DNA of 64,000 nucleotides from Ligilactobacillus faecis (lineage in GTDB: Bacteria; Bacillota; Bacilli; Lactobacillales; Lactobacillaceae): positions 212,501 through 276,500 of the forward strand of contig NZ_CP123639.1 of assembly GCF_029889745.1 (NCBI RefSeq), given 5' to 3'. The notes under the pieces are model-generated. The model was not told where the DNA came from. It saw only the letters and a program-made list of their open reading frames with translations, and ran no database searches. The translations under genes and the position numbers were made by a program. Shown in pieces: positions 10,549 through 20,191 of this stretch (positions are counted from its first letter, which is position 1; each line of letters opens with the position of its first letter).

Positions 10549-12699
10549 TTGTTATGTCAAAACTGCCATCAAAATCCGGCAACACTGCATTTAACTGCTA
10601 ATATCAACGGTACAAGAACTGCGGTCGATCTTTGTCAAAACTGTTACCGCGACTTGAAAGCTCGTTCTAATAGTAATGAACGTTTAAATAATATGATGCA
10701 AGATCCATTTGGATACGATCCTTTTGGCGATCTCTTGCGTAATTTCAATCAAGAAAATCAAAGAAATATGGAAGCAAAACGAGCTGCTCAGCCAAAACCG
10801 GCTGGAGCAGACGGTAATATTTTAGACAAATATGGACTCGATCTCACCAACGAAGCGCGAAACGGTAATATCGATCCTGTCATCGGCCGTGACAAAGAGA
10901 TCGCCCGCGTGATCGAGATCTTAAATCGGCGCACAAAAAATAACCCCGTTTTGACTGGGGAAGCTGGGGTCGGAAAAACAGCTGTCGTGGAAGGCTTAGC
11001 GCAAAAGATCGTTGACGGCGACGTTCCCCAAAAACTTCAAAACAAAAAAGTGATCCGTTTGGATGTCGTCTCCTTAGTACAAGGTACTGGGATCCGGGGT
11101 CAATTCGAAGAGCGTATGCAACAGCTGATGGATGATCTGAAACAAAAACAAGATATCATCCTCTTTATCGATGAGATCCATGAGATCGTTGGCGCTGGGA
11201 ACGCTGAAGGTGGCATGGATGCTGGTAACGTCTTGAAACCCGCTTTAGCTCGAGGCGAATTCCAATTAGTCGGAGCGACGACTTTAAATGAATTCCGCAC
11301 GATCGAAAAAGACGCCGCTTTAGCCCGACGCTTACAACCAGTTCAAGTGGCGGAACCTTCAAGTAAAGAAGCACTTGCGATCTTACATGGGATCCGCGAT
11401 AAATACGAAAAATATCACCAAGTCAAATATAGCGATGAAGCTCTCCAAAGCGCCGTTACGCTTTCAACACGCTACATCCAAGATCGTTATCTTCCCGATA
11501 AAGCGATCGACTTATTAGATGAAGCTGGTTCGCGGAAAAATCTCACTTTACGACCTTTTGATCCAAGCGAGTTGCAAGAAAAACTTGCTGATGCTGAATT
11601 GAATAAACAACGCGCGCTCGACGCCGAAGATTATGAAAAAGCAGCCTTCTTCCGTGATCAAGCTGTCAAATTCAAAGAACATTTAGCTAACAACGAGCAA
11701 AATGGTGAAGCTCCAACTGTGACTGGCAAAGACATGGAACAGATCGTCGAAGAGATGACCAAGATCCCAGTTGGTGAGCTCAAAGAAAAAGAGCAACAAC
11801 AATTGCGCACTTTAGAGCAGACGCTCAAAGAAAATGTGATCGGCCAAGATCTAGCGGTCGAACGAACCGCTAAAGCGATCCGTCGCAACCGGATCGGGTT
11901 CAATAAGACTGGGCGTCCGATCGGTTCGTTCTTATTTGTTGGCCCAACTGGGGTCGGAAAAACTGAAGCTGCGAAACAATTAGCCCTTGAACTCTTTGGA
12001 ACAACAGATGCGATGATCCGCTTTGATATGAGTGAGTACATGGAAAAATTCTCAGTCTCTAAATTGATCGGTTCACCTCCTGGATATGTCGGTTACGAAG
12101 AAGCTGGGCAACTCACCGAACAAGTTCGGCGTCATCCATATAGTTTGATCTTGCTTGATGAGATCGAAAAAGCGCATCCCGATGTCATGCACATGTTCTT
12201 ACAGATCTTAGACGACGGGCGTTTGACTGATTCACAAGGTAAGACAGTCAGCTTTAAAGATACGCTCATCATCATGACAAGTAATGCTGGTTCAGGCGAT
12301 CCGATCGCAAGTGTCGGCTTTGGGGCTGGTAATGAAAAAACAAACTCTCAGATCTTAGACAAACTGACTAACTACTTCAAACCAGAATTCTTGAACCGTT
12401 TTGACGATATCATCGAGTTCAACGCTTTGACAAAAGCCGATCTCAGTCAGATCGTCAAATTGATGTTAGCCAAAGTCGATCAAACACTTGTCGACAATGG
12501 CATGTCACTTCACGTCAGTGATGAAGTGATCGAAAAACTCGTCGAACTCGGTTATGATCCAAAAATGGGTGCTCGTCCTCTACGTCGGACGATCCAAGAA
12601 GAGATCGAAGACCGGGTAGCTGACTATTATTTAGATCATCCAAAAGAAACAAATTTCAATGCTACTTTAGTCGATGGTCAGATCGTGATCAACGCTTAA
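10549..12699 (+). CDS. clpE: ATP-dependent Clp protease ATPase subunit ClpE
   Basis: A 716-aa HSP100 unfoldase that feeds substrates to ClpP. It starts with the ClpE zinc-finger (CQNC about 30 residues before a second CQNC). Two AAA modules follow: Walker [10 protein letters not shown] and the IDEIHEI box in the first, GPTGVGKTE in the second. A UVR-like coiled linker ([14 protein letters not shown]) lies between them. I place the start at TTG 10549-10551, giving LLCQNC. GAAAGG lies 12 nt upstream, and an in-frame CTG at 10543 sits at ideal spacing, so the start is uncertain by two codons. Reading further upstream would run into the promoter's own -10 box. It is controlled by CtsR. Confidence 0.94.
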   Translation: MLCQNCHQNPATLHLTANINGTRTAVDLCQNCYRDLKARSNSNERLNNMMQDPFGYDPFGDLLRNFNQENQRNMEAKRAAQPKPAGADGNILDKYGLDLTNEARNGNIDPVIGRDKEIARVIEILNRRTKNNPVLTGEAGVGKTAVVEGLAQKIVDGDVPQKLQNKKVIRLDVVSLVQGTGIRGQFEERMQQLMDDLKQKQDIILFIDEIHEIVGAGNAEGGMDAGNVLKPALARGEFQLVGATTLNEFRTIEKDAALARRLQPVQVAEPSSKEALAILHGIRDKYEKYHQVKYSDEALQSAVTLSTRYIQDRYLPDKAIDLLDEAGSRKNLTLRPFDPSELQEKLADAELNKQRALDAEDYEKAAFFRDQAVKFKEHLANNEQNGEAPTVTGKDMEQIVEEMTKIPVGELKEKEQQQLRTLEQTLKENVIGQDLAVERTAKAIRRNRIGFNKTGRPIGSFLFVGPTGVGKTEAAKQLALELFGTTDAMIRFDMSEYMEKFSVSKLIGSPPGYVGYEEAGQLTEQVRRHPYSLILLDEIEKAHPDVMHMFLQILDDGRLTDSQGKTVSFKDTLIIMTSNAGSGDPIASVGFGAGNEKTNSQILDKLTNYFKPEFLNRFDDIIEFNALTKADLSQIVKLMLAKVDQTLVDNGMSLHVSDEVIEKLVELGYDPKMGARPLRRTIQEEIEDRVADYYLDHPKETNFNATLVDGQIVINA

Positions 12700-12715
12700 A
12701 ATAACTAAAGAAAAC

Positions 12716-12884
12716 GTGACATAAGTAAAAAGACATCTTCAAATTCCAACATTCGGAATTTGGAAGATGTCTTTCTTTATTCTGAAAATACTAGTTTTTA
12801 AGACTTTGCAATGTAAAGTAACAATGAATAATAATGATCTAGCGGTAGTTTTTATTATATAATATGAAAAACTACTTATGTCAC
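12716..12884. repeat. 169-bp segment bounded by 12-bp inverted repeats
   Basis: GTGACATAAGTA at 12716-12727 is repeated in inverted form at 12873-12884. The interior is AT-rich, contains the clpE terminator and has no credible gene. On the right the repeat extends outward as GGGTCT, the kind of end seen in insertion sequences. The left side lacks that extension. It may be a MITE-like remnant. No target duplication is obvious. Confidence 0.4.
12727..12776. terminator. terminator between clpE and the convergent ABC genes
   Basis: AAAGACATCTTC and AATTCC pair with GGAATT and GGAAGATGTCTTT across a short loop, with A and T runs on either side. It sits 30 nt after the clpE stop. Confidence 0.8.
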
Positions 12885-12892
12885 AGACCCTT

Positions 12893-13381
12893 TTACATAT
12901 TAAAAAATAAGGTCCCAACTCCAAAAAGCACCATCACTAAAAATAAAAAAATACTACCTCGGCGATCACGCGCTGAAAGTTCATAATAGCTAAAGGTCCC
13001 AACTCCAACTTGAACTAAGATCGGCGACCAGACAAAAGTCATTTGAAAAAGGTCTAGCGCTAACAAGTCAGCGGTATTAGCCAAGCTAAGTGCCAAAGAT
13101 AGCGCAATAAATAATGCTTCATTATTGCCTTTTTTTGAAAGTTTCAATACTAGGCTACAAACTAAATAGATCACTCCAAAAGAAATAACTGAATAGAGTA
13201 AAACGAGCAAGATCTGGAAGATCAAAAACTGGAGTGAACTCAGCGCAAGTTTGTTCTGCACATAAAGAAGCTCTTTTTGGGGGCGAACTGTGAGCAACAT
13301 AAAATACGATACGAGCTGCGTGAAGGGAACACTTGTAAAGATTATGAGTTTATACCATAGATTTAATTTTTCTTCAGCCAT
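12893..13381 (-). CDS. membrane protein linked to an ABC ATPase
   Basis: A 162-aa hydrophobic protein with about five membrane-spanning segments. I do not recognise the family. Its ATG overlaps the last 8 bases of the ABC ATPase gene (ATGGCTGA), so the two are co-translated. It is probably a membrane partner of that transporter. There is no recognisable substrate-binding or enzymatic motif. With the upstream permease broken, it may no longer have a complete complex. Confidence 0.6.
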   Translation of the reverse strand: MAEEKLNLWYKLIIFTSVPFTQLVSYFMLLTVRPQKELLYVQNKLALSSLQFLIFQILLVLLYSVISFGVIYLVCSLVLKLSKKGNNEALFIALSLALSLANTADLLALDLFQMTFVWSPILVQVGVGTFSYYELSARDRRGSIFLFLVMVLFGVGTLFFNM

Positions 13382-13970
13382 GCTTTTTCCTCCCTAAGAT
13401 GTCGTGAATATCAACTTGAAGAGCCTCTTTTAAGGTAAGCGCATGCGAAACTACGATGATCGGACAGCATTTCTTTTCCTGTAAAATACATAATTGTTCT
13501 AAAATAAGTGCAACACTTTCACGATCGATCCCATTTAAAGTTTCATCCAAAACGATCAGGCTATATTGCGTTTCAGAAAACAGCAAGGATAGCCCCACCT
13601 TATTTTGATTTCCAAGTGAACTTTGCGCGTATAAAGTTTCTAGATATTTTTCTTCTCTAAATAGAGGTAAAAAATTCTCTTCATTTAAATTGACCCCTAA
13701 GATCTGGGCACTAAGCTCGATATTATCTCTTAGATCTAAATACGGCAAGCCGATCCCAACATCAGTCAAAAATAAGAGTGGCCGTTTGGCATAACTATTT
13801 TGTACTTGACCTGTTACCTTACGATCGAATCCAGCAATAATTTTTAATAAAACTGACTTGCCACTACCATTTTCCCCATTAAGTTGATAGAGCCGATCTG
13901 AAAATTCATAATTGACGTGTGTGAAACTGAAATCTTTAAGTTGTTTTGAAACATTTTCCAACCTGATCAT
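13374..13970 (-). CDS. ABC transporter ATP-binding protein, short
   Basis: A 198-aa single-domain ATPase. Walker A is GENGSGKS near residue 33, the signature region reads SSLGNQNKVGLSLLF (a divergent LSGGQ), and Walker B is SLIVLDETLNGID. The H-loop is VVSHAL. Catalytic residues are therefore present, though the protein is shorter than typical ABC-2 ATPases and the signature is atypical. A strong AAAGGAGGGG lies before the ATG. It follows the disrupted permease gene with a 21-nt gap. The substrate is unknown. Peptide or bacteriocin export or immunity is possible but unsupported. Confidence 0.8.
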   Translation of the reverse strand: MIRLENVSKQLKDFSFTHVNYEFSDRLYQLNGENGSGKSVLLKIIAGFDRKVTGQVQNSYAKRPLLFLTDVGIGLPYLDLRDNIELSAQILGVNLNEENFLPLFREEKYLETLYAQSSLGNQNKVGLSLLFSETQYSLIVLDETLNGIDRESVALILEQLCILQEKKCCPIIVVSHALTLKEALQVDIHDILGRKKHG

Positions 13971-13991
13971 ATGTTGCCCCTCCTTTTTATA

Positions 13992-15121
13992 TCAACTGAC
14001 AAACCCTAATAACGAAACTAGAACTAAAAGTAGATACTCTTCCCAAAAATACGGACGCTTCTTTTTTAGAACGCTGATATCTTTTTCGAGATAAGTAGCG
14101 TAACTCAAAAGTCCTACTAGATAAGTTAAAACTAAAATAAGTTGTCGCATGTAAAAAACTTTATAACAGACTAAAATGAATACTGTGATCCCAAGTAAAA
14201 CAATGCAATGTAGCGTTTGATACATGACATTTCCATAAAATAGCTTTAACCATTTGTGCTTACTTCCTTGTAAAAATAGCGCACGGGCACAAAAATTTGT
14301 ATCTTTAGTAAATAAGAGCTGCAAATAAAGCAAACATTCAAATAAGAAATATAGGGCGACAAGTGGTAAGACACTATTAATCATTTTAAATTTATCCGTT
14401 AACCAGATATATATGAGCACTAAAATAAACTCAAATAATTTATCTAAAGTTTTATCTCAAAATGTACTTGTGATAAAAGCCAAGCTCAAAGTGGGCATCT
14501 TTTTTAAAGCTTTTTCTCCAACGTCCATCTCATCTTTGTCAAAGATCAGATATATCGCGACAAGTAAAGCCACAAACGCTAAACAGCGGATAAACGTCAA
14601 ATTTTTAGGACTGACAAACTGCAAATATAAGCTACCTGCGATAAACACGTAGGCACAAAGCTTTAAACAATAACGTTTAAAAGATACTGTTACGGCTACC
14701 AAAACTAAAGAATAAGCCCCTGTAACTAAATAAAATTCCCAAAAATATGCTGTGTCTGGTGTAAGTAAGCCCCAAATACAGTAGCTACCTATAAACACAA
14801 AATAGCTCGCTAATAGCGGATCAAATATCAATACTCTAAAAAACGGTATTTAAAATAGCTCCGATAATTCTGACGATATATCAGTGGCATCCGGATGGTC
14901 ATTCTCTGGACCAGCTGCAGTTCATAACCTAACAAGATATATGTTATTCCTAAAGTTACAAGACTTTTAGCATAGAGCTTAGTAAATAAAGTTACACTAA
15001 AAGCCAAACTCACTCCGATCAAGCCCAAACAAAGAAGGTATCCATAAAACAACCAGCGCAGATCACTACGTTGCTTTAATTTATAGCGCCAAGCAAAACT
15101 TTGAACTAAAGCCCGTCTCAT
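13992..15121 (-). pseudogene. ABC-transporter-type membrane protein, broken by a frameshift and a stop codon
   Basis: Three hydrophobic reading frames (97, 124 and 142 codons) line up head to tail. The first ends at TGA 14829-14831 with a frame change. Adding one T to the run of six T just upstream joins it smoothly to the second frame. The second and third frames are in the same phase and separated only by one TGA (14457-14459). The reading beyond it stays open for 12 codons before the third frame's GTG. Repaired, the product is about 375 aa with many membrane spans, located just upstream of an ABC ATPase, so a permease is likely. The 5' end has a good GGGGG SD and ATG at 15121. The family is not recognised. 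Confidence 0.65.
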
Positions 15122-15464
15122 ATTTCCCCCTACTACACAATTAGAATAACTTTAATATTTTAATTATAATCAAATTTATTTTATGTATATCCGCATTTTA
15201 CAACACCAAAACAGCGTACGCAACTTATTTTTACTTAGAAACATCAACGATCTATAAATTATATATTTATAATTTAAGATACCATTCACCCTACACTGAT
15301 CTTTACTTTTCATAAGGCAAATTTTTCAAATAATCATCTCAATAATTTTTTAGCTATTTCAGTTTTTTTCTTTTTATTATTACTAAATGATAGTTTATAA
15401 TTAGTATTGGAGAAGAACTTTGTTGACTTTAGTCGACAAACATTTGCAAAGGGGGAAATTGATT
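15122..15464. other. AT-rich divergent intergenic region
   Basis: No gene is visible. It separates the broken permease (minus) from the DUF1827 gene (plus). A TATAAT at 15396-15401 is a possible -10 for the latter, with a poor -35. A near-palindrome (TGTTGACT...AGTCGACA, 15421-15438) lies just before the DUF1827 SD. Confidence 0.5.
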
Positions 15465-15743
15465 ATGATGCAACTAATAGACGTAACTAATAGTTATTCG
15501 CGGATGATCCACCGCGAATTGATCGAATCACCCGCGCATTTCATCAAAGTCTATACGCTTGGGAATTCAAAAGTCGTCTATAAAAAGAAACACGCCTTTT
15601 CACAGATCGTGATTACAAATAAACTACGACCGATCACAAATAAAGAGGTAGACCTTGTCAAAGAAAAATTATTAAAAGATAAAGCATCCCAAGCAACTGT
15701 AACGCGTGGTGAAAAAGCTGTTGAAATAGTCGTAGACCACTGA
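15465..15743 (+). CDS. DUF1827-family protein
   Basis: A 92-aa protein starting M-M-Q-L-I-D-V-T-N-S-Y. It matches my memory of the DUF1827 family of lactobacilli and streptococci (start K/QLI-x-VTNS, then FVKVYxLG). The function is unknown. I start at ATG 15465 because AAAGGGGG lies about 9 nt upstream. The next codon is also ATG. The upstream extension to 15420 has no SD. The gene is monocistronic, with a terminator immediately after it. Confidence 0.7.
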   Translation: MMQLIDVTNSYSRMIHRELIESPAHFIKVYTLGNSKVVYKKKHAFSQIVITNKLRPITNKEVDLVKEKLLKDKASQATVTRGEKAVEIVVDH

Positions 15744-15747
15744 TCGA

Positions 15748-15790
15748 AGTCACTTGCTTTCAAAAAAGGAAAGTGAGTGGCTTTTTTTTC
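15748..15790 (+). terminator. terminator of the DUF1827 gene
   Basis: An imperfect 14-bp stem (AGTCACTTGCTTTC with GAAAGTGAGTGGCT) is followed by seven T. Confidence 0.8.
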
Positions 15791-16080
15791 GTTATCTCAA
15801 AAATTACGACATAATTTTGTGCAATCATTTTTGAGATACGGTATAATTGACGTGATATAGTAAAGGGATCAGTGAATAATTCTTCTTTTTTGAGCATATT
15901 TGGATAAAAGAAAAAAATGTGAAATCCGATATGTTTTAACATGACCTTAGTCACCATCCCTTTGAGTAACACCTAAACTTTTAGGTTAGAGTCTAGAAAA
16001 TGATGATCAGCATCATTTTCCTGCACTATCAGAGTTAGCCTCTTTTATTTTGTGCGCGCGATGCTGGTAGTAATAAAACT
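15791..16080. other. gene-free region with a palindrome
   Basis: No credible gene is present. The 70-codon minus-strand frame has no SD and shows no protein-like composition. A perfect 10-bp-arm palindrome (GAAAATGATG, 5-nt centre, CATCATTTTC) is at 15996-16020. A TATAAT at 15842-15847 has no good -35. The end of the region, from about 16058, resembles the leader at 42193-42225 on the other strand. Confidence 0.5.
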
Positions 16081-16138
16081 AGGAAAGGAAAAGCTATATT
16101 TCTTTTATTTATTCACATGATATAGTAGGCGAGCAGAG
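16081..16138 (+). promoter_or_regulatory. structure-spaced ribosome-binding site of the MucBP-like gene
   Basis: SD AGGAAAGGA is at 16081-16089. The arms CTATAT (16094-16099) and ATATAG (16120-16125) form a stem. The TTG start follows 13 nt after the stem. Linear SD-to-start distance is 49 nt, too long without folding. The first 35 or so bases of this leader nearly match the minus-strand leader at 42183-42225. Confidence 0.6.
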
Positions 16139-17263
16139 TTGGCACATAGACCTAAATCAAAACATAAAAAAACATCACCACGCTCACGTTATGCTAAGCG
16201 CAGTTCTATCGCCCCCTTTGATCCAGTTGGGCTGATCAGACCAGCTGCTCTTCCACGCGAAAAAATCGCGCCAGCTAAAGAAGATATCGCACCTGAGCCT
16301 TTAAAAAAACAAACGACTCCGATCTTAGAAGAAAAAGTCAAACAAACGACAACTTTACGCAAAAAAGCCACTTCACAAGATTCAACTGTGATCCTCATCT
16401 ATCAAGATGAAGATCAAAAGTTTTTAGCTTCCCCCCAGATCATTTCTGGTAAGCGCCATGAACCGATCAAATTCACTTTTAAAGATTTTGATGGTTATAA
16501 TTTTATCCGCGTCGATGGCTTTACCCGCGATTTTGTTTTACCTTACGCCGCGATCACATTTACGTACCGCAAAAAAGATGCTGGTAATATTTGGATCTTT
16601 TGCCAAGATATCGATGACCGCCATTTTTTGCAAAAACCAACTTTTGTCAAAGGTAAAGTCGGTGAATCCTTTACCCTTTCTGCCCCAGCGATCAGAAACT
16701 ATACGCTTTTGCGTGCTCGGGGCTTGACTAGTGGGATCTTCACATATGATCAGCAAGTCGTAACATATTTTTATCGGCGTGACGTTTGGAAAGAGGTCGA
16801 ATATACACCACGTTATCTCAGATTCAAGACTGCCGTCCAAAGTCTAGATGCGCCTGATGGGCATTTGACAGAAGTCGTTTTAGCCCCAGGAACTGTTTGG
16901 CAAACATTTGAAACGATCACGACTGATAACGAGCAACGTTGGTATTGCCTCGGAGGTAATCTTTGGGTCAAATATGACATTGAAGCGATGGAACTTCTTG
17001 ATAAGAAACCAACTACTTTAAAACCACCTGCTTCTGACCTCAAACTACCCAACACGATCACCTTACAGCATAATGCCATGATCGACTTTATTCCTGAAGG
17101 TCAGTTAGTCTTATATGATAAACCGTTTGGGCAAAAGATCGGCACGATCTCAGACGGACAGATCGTCAATTTAACTGGTCGGATCAGGATCGATGGAATG
17201 CTGTGGTTTGAAGTCAATGGTCTTGGTTGGACGATCCGAGAGTATTTAGACCTTGATCCGTGA
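16139..17263 (+). CDS. MucBP-like repeat protein with C-terminal SH3-like region
   Basis: A 374-aa protein. A basic, proline-rich N-terminus (1-80) has no hydrophobic signal peptide. Two MucBP-like beta modules follow at about 80-150 and 155-225 (each with an aromatic, D-G-x-T pattern and ending in V-x-Y-x-Y-R), then a C-terminal SH3-like region (about 300-374). MucBP domains are normally secreted and bind mucin glycans, so the missing signal peptide is odd. The protein might act inside the cell, or leave by another route. No better start was found: TTG at 16139 lies 13 nt after a hairpin-spaced SD. The gene is monocistronic, followed by a bidirectional terminator. Confidence 0.6.
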   Translation: MAHRPKSKHKKTSPRSRYAKRSSIAPFDPVGLIRPAALPREKIAPAKEDIAPEPLKKQTTPILEEKVKQTTTLRKKATSQDSTVILIYQDEDQKFLASPQIISGKRHEPIKFTFKDFDGYNFIRVDGFTRDFVLPYAAITFTYRKKDAGNIWIFCQDIDDRHFLQKPTFVKGKVGESFTLSAPAIRNYTLLRARGLTSGIFTYDQQVVTYFYRRDVWKEVEYTPRYLRFKTAVQSLDAPDGHLTEVVLAPGTVWQTFETITTDNEQRWYCLGGNLWVKYDIEAMELLDKKPTTLKPPASDLKLPNTITLQHNAMIDFIPEGQLVLYDKPFGQKIGTISDGQIVNLTGRIRIDGMLWFEVNGLGWTIREYLDLDP

Positions 17264-17270
17264 TAAAACT

Positions 17271-17312
17271 AAAAATGCTAGCAAACTTTAAAAAGTTGCT
17301 AGCATTTTTTTA
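17271..17312. terminator. bidirectional terminator, MucBP-like gene and prfC
   Basis: AAAAATGCTAGCAA pairs with TTGCTAGCATTTTTT across a short loop, between two convergent genes. Confidence 0.9.
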
Positions 17313-18887
17313 TAGTTTAGCTGTCAGTTTAACGTCTGGATATTTGTCCATGAACCACCGTTCGGCAAATTGATTTTCAAATAAGAAGAGTGGCGCACCA
17401 AAACGATCTTTTACAAGTAAGTTCCGCGAACTTGACATCTTTTCATCTAATTGTTCTGGTTCGATCCAGCGGGCGATCTTATTGCCCATCGGCGTCAGCA
17501 CGACTTCTGAATTATATTCATTGGCCATCCGGAATTGGAAGACTTCAAATTGAAGTTGTCCAACTGCACCTAAGATGTAATCGCCTGTGCTATAGCTTTG
17601 ATAAAGTTGGACGGCTCCTTCTTGAACTAGTTGTTGGACACCTTTATGGAACGACTTTTGTTTCATCACATTTTTAGCGGTCACGCGGGCAAAGAGTTCA
17701 GGCGTAAATTGTGGTAATTTTTCAAAAGCTAACGGTTTTTTCCCTGTATAGATCGTATCTCCGATCTGGAAATTACCTGTATCATATAGCCCGATGATAT
17801 CCCCTGCAACCGCTGTTTCAACTGTTTCACGTGAATCAGCCATAAATTGCGTTGAATTTGATAAGCGGATCTTCTTGCCACTGCGTTCTAAAAAGACATC
17901 CATCCCTCGGTCAAATTCACCAGAACAGATCCGGACAAAAGCGATCCGGTCGCGGTGATTTGGATTCATATTCGCTTGGATCTTAAAGATAAAGCCTGAG
18001 AATTTTGGATCATCAGGTGCGATCTCTTCACCACTTTGCGTCTTATGCGCACTTGGTGCAGGCGCAAATTCTAAATAAGCATCTAAAAAGGTCTTGACCC
18101 CAAAATTAGTCAACGCCGAGCCAAAGAAGACTGGCGTCAATTGTCCATTTGCGATCTTTTCGGCATCAAATTCATTACCAGCATCTTTGACAAGTTCGAC
18201 TTCTTCTAAAACTTGTTGGTAAATGCTATCTTCTTTGAGGGGATCATCACCTTTGATCTCACCTGTTTCATCGAGCTCTAAAAATTGTTGACCTTGATCT
18301 TCGCTACGGTAAAGTTCGATCCGGTTATTGTAAATGTCATAGATCCCTTTAAGACCTTTCCCCATCCCGATCGGCCAGTTCATCGCATAAGCATCGATCC
18401 CTAAAACTTCTTCTAATTCAGCTGTTAATTCAAGTGGTTCACGTCCATCACGGTCGAGCTTATTGATGAAAGTAAAGATCGGGATCCCCCGCATCTTACA
18501 GATCTGGAAGAGTTTCTTTGTCTGTGGCTCGATCCCTTTAGCTGAGTCAATGACCATCACGGCTGAATCGACCGCCATCAATGTTCGATACGTATCTTCG
18601 GAAAAATCTTCGTGCCCCGGAGTATCTAAAATATTGACTCGTTTGCCTGCATAATCAAATTGCATCACTGAACTTGTAACTGAGATCCCACGCTTTTTTT
18701 CGATCTCCATCCAGTCAGATTTAGCAAAATTTCCACTTTTTTTAGCTTTAACAGTTCCTGCTTGTCGGACAACGCCCCCAAACAAGAGCAATTGTTCTGT
18801 GATCGTTGTCTTCCCGGCATCAGGGTGAGAAATGATCGCAAACGTGCGACGTTTAGCGACTGCTTCCTTTAATTCTTCTTTATTCAT
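17310..18887 (-). CDS. prfC: peptide chain release factor 3 (RF3)
   Basis: A 525-aa translational GTPase that recycles RF1/RF2 from the ribosome. G1 is SHPDAGKTT near residue 17, G2/G3 include DTPGHEDFS, and G4 is NKLDRD. The C-terminal domain (QFEVFQFRM) matches RF3. The start is ATG 18885-18887 with GTGAGG upstream. The longer frame to 18917 is unsupported. Transcription converges on the MucBP-like gene. Confidence 0.95.
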   Translation of the reverse strand: MNKEELKEAVAKRRTFAIISHPDAGKTTITEQLLLFGGVVRQAGTVKAKKSGNFAKSDWMEIEKKRGISVTSSVMQFDYAGKRVNILDTPGHEDFSEDTYRTLMAVDSAVMVIDSAKGIEPQTKKLFQICKMRGIPIFTFINKLDRDGREPLELTAELEEVLGIDAYAMNWPIGMGKGLKGIYDIYNNRIELYRSEDQGQQFLELDETGEIKGDDPLKEDSIYQQVLEEVELVKDAGNEFDAEKIANGQLTPVFFGSALTNFGVKTFLDAYLEFAPAPSAHKTQSGEEIAPDDPKFSGFIFKIQANMNPNHRDRIAFVRICSGEFDRGMDVFLERSGKKIRLSNSTQFMADSRETVETAVAGDIIGLYDTGNFQIGDTIYTGKKPLAFEKLPQFTPELFARVTAKNVMKQKSFHKGVQQLVQEGAVQLYQSYSTGDYILGAVGQLQFEVFQFRMANEYNSEVVLTPMGNKIARWIEPEQLDEKMSSSRNLLVKDRFGAPLFLFENQFAERWFMDKYPDVKLTAKL

Positions 18888-18935
18888 ATTGACCTCACAG
18901 TATATTTTAAATATCAAATATTATCTTACTTGAAA

Positions 18936-18976
18936 AAAAGGCCGGTTTCAACACTAAGTGCTAGACCGACCTCAAG
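18936..18976 (-). terminator. terminator of the CNNM/CBS gene
   Basis: An interrupted stem (AGG-CGGT...ACCG-CCT on the minus strand) is followed by seven T, directly after the stop codon. Confidence 0.6.
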
Positions 18977-18977
18977 C

Positions 18978-20180
18978 TTATTCTTCTGTTGCAGTAAAAC
19001 ACGCAAGAACTTGCGTGATCCGAGCATCATCTACGATCTCTTTGGTTTTTAGCGTCAATGTCTCATCGACTTTAACTGTTAAAACTTCACCGTCATCAGG
19101 GATCTTTCCTGTTTTAGCGATGATATAGCCTGCGATCGTATCGACATCATTTATCGAAAGGTCTGTGCCAAATTCATCATTGAATTCATTTAGCGTCATC
19201 TTTCCTTGGACAAGATACGTTTTATGATCGACTTTTTTGACGAGTTTGTCTGGTTCATCTGACTCATCATCGATCTCACCGACGATCTCTTCTAAAAGAT
19301 CTTCTAAAGTCGTCAAACCCACGACACCACCGTACTCATCTAACAAGATCGCCATCTGATTTTGCGTTTTTTTCATTTGATATAACAATTCATCGATCGG
19401 CATCGTTTCAGGGACAAAGAATGCCGGGCGCATGACTTGACGGATCGTTAACCGCTCAAAGCCATAGCGACGAGCATATTTCAAAACATTTTTAAGATGC
19501 ACGAGCCCGACGATATTATCCTTATCTTCATGATATACGGGGATCCGCGAATAATCCATTTCCAAAATACTATCGATGTTACGATCGTTATCATTTGTGA
19601 TATCGATCATAAATGCATCTGTTCGTGGGACCATGACCTCGCGGGCCGCTTTATCGTGTAAAGATAAGACCCCACTGATCATTTCATACTTATCCGGATC
19701 AAGTGCGCCTTCGCTCCGCTGTTCTTCAAATGTTGTCACTAATGTATCCAATAATTCATCTTCTGGCGCACCAGCCTTAGCTGCTTGAGCATTGAGCTGG
19801 TCTTCGAGCAGCAAAAGCGGTCTAAAGATAAACTGTGCACTTGTCTTGAGCCAGCGTGTACGTTGCAAATAGCACCTATGATTTTTCTCAGTCAGCATCT
19901 GGGCCAATAAAGCCTGCCACAAATAAAGTCCTAGACAACTACCAACTAAGCTCAAACATATTTTTAACGGATCTTTAAAAACAAAAGATCCATTTAAACC
20001 GCTGTAAAACACTAAAGCCCAGGTAAATTGAGCAAAAGTCAATGCGCGCTTAGCACTTAACTCACTAAACTCGCTTTTTTCAAAATTCAAAGCAAATTTA
20101 CTTACTGTATTTAAACTAAAAAAGATCAGAGCAATAAAGCTCAAGACGCCCCATAGAAAATTCACATCGGGATCTTCCAT
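18978..20180 (-). CDS. CNNM/CBS-domain transporter-associated protein (HlyC/CorC family)
   Basis: A 400-aa membrane protein. Its N-terminal third is hydrophobic (CNNM/DUF21 domain with about three or four spans). Two CBS domains follow at about 180-300, beginning VMVPRTDAFMIDI and including AILLDEYGGVVGLTTLEDLLEEIVG. The C-terminal CorC_HlyC domain (from about 320) closes it. The family includes bacterial magnesium and cobalt efflux proteins. The older name hemolysin is misleading. The ATG has AGGGGG upstream. Twelve bases separate it from the TagH-like gene, so the two probably form an operon. Confidence 0.85.
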   Translation of the reverse strand: MEDPDVNFLWGVLSFIALIFFSLNTVSKFALNFEKSEFSELSAKRALTFAQFTWALVFYSGLNGSFVFKDPLKICLSLVGSCLGLYLWQALLAQMLTEKNHRCYLQRTRWLKTSAQFIFRPLLLLEDQLNAQAAKAGAPEDELLDTLVTTFEEQRSEGALDPDKYEMISGVLSLHDKAAREVMVPRTDAFMIDITNDNDRNIDSILEMDYSRIPVYHEDKDNIVGLVHLKNVLKYARRYGFERLTIRQVMRPAFFVPETMPIDELLYQMKKTQNQMAILLDEYGGVVGLTTLEDLLEEIVGEIDDESDEPDKLVKKVDHKTYLVQGKMTLNEFNDEFGTDLSINDVDTIAGYIIAKTGKIPDDGEVLTVKVDETLTLKTKEIVDDARITQVLACFTATEE

Positions 20181-20191
20181 TAAAATTCCCC

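Noticed and set aside
15421-15438. Possible IS605-type end: TTGACTTTAGTC resembles the hairpins at 27319 and 29263
   Set aside because: Only about 12 bases match, there is no second end or transposase nearby, and the palindrome differs outside the core.
15760-15972. 70-codon minus-strand open frame
   Set aside because: It overlaps the DUF1827 terminator, has no SD and is rich in low-complexity residues.
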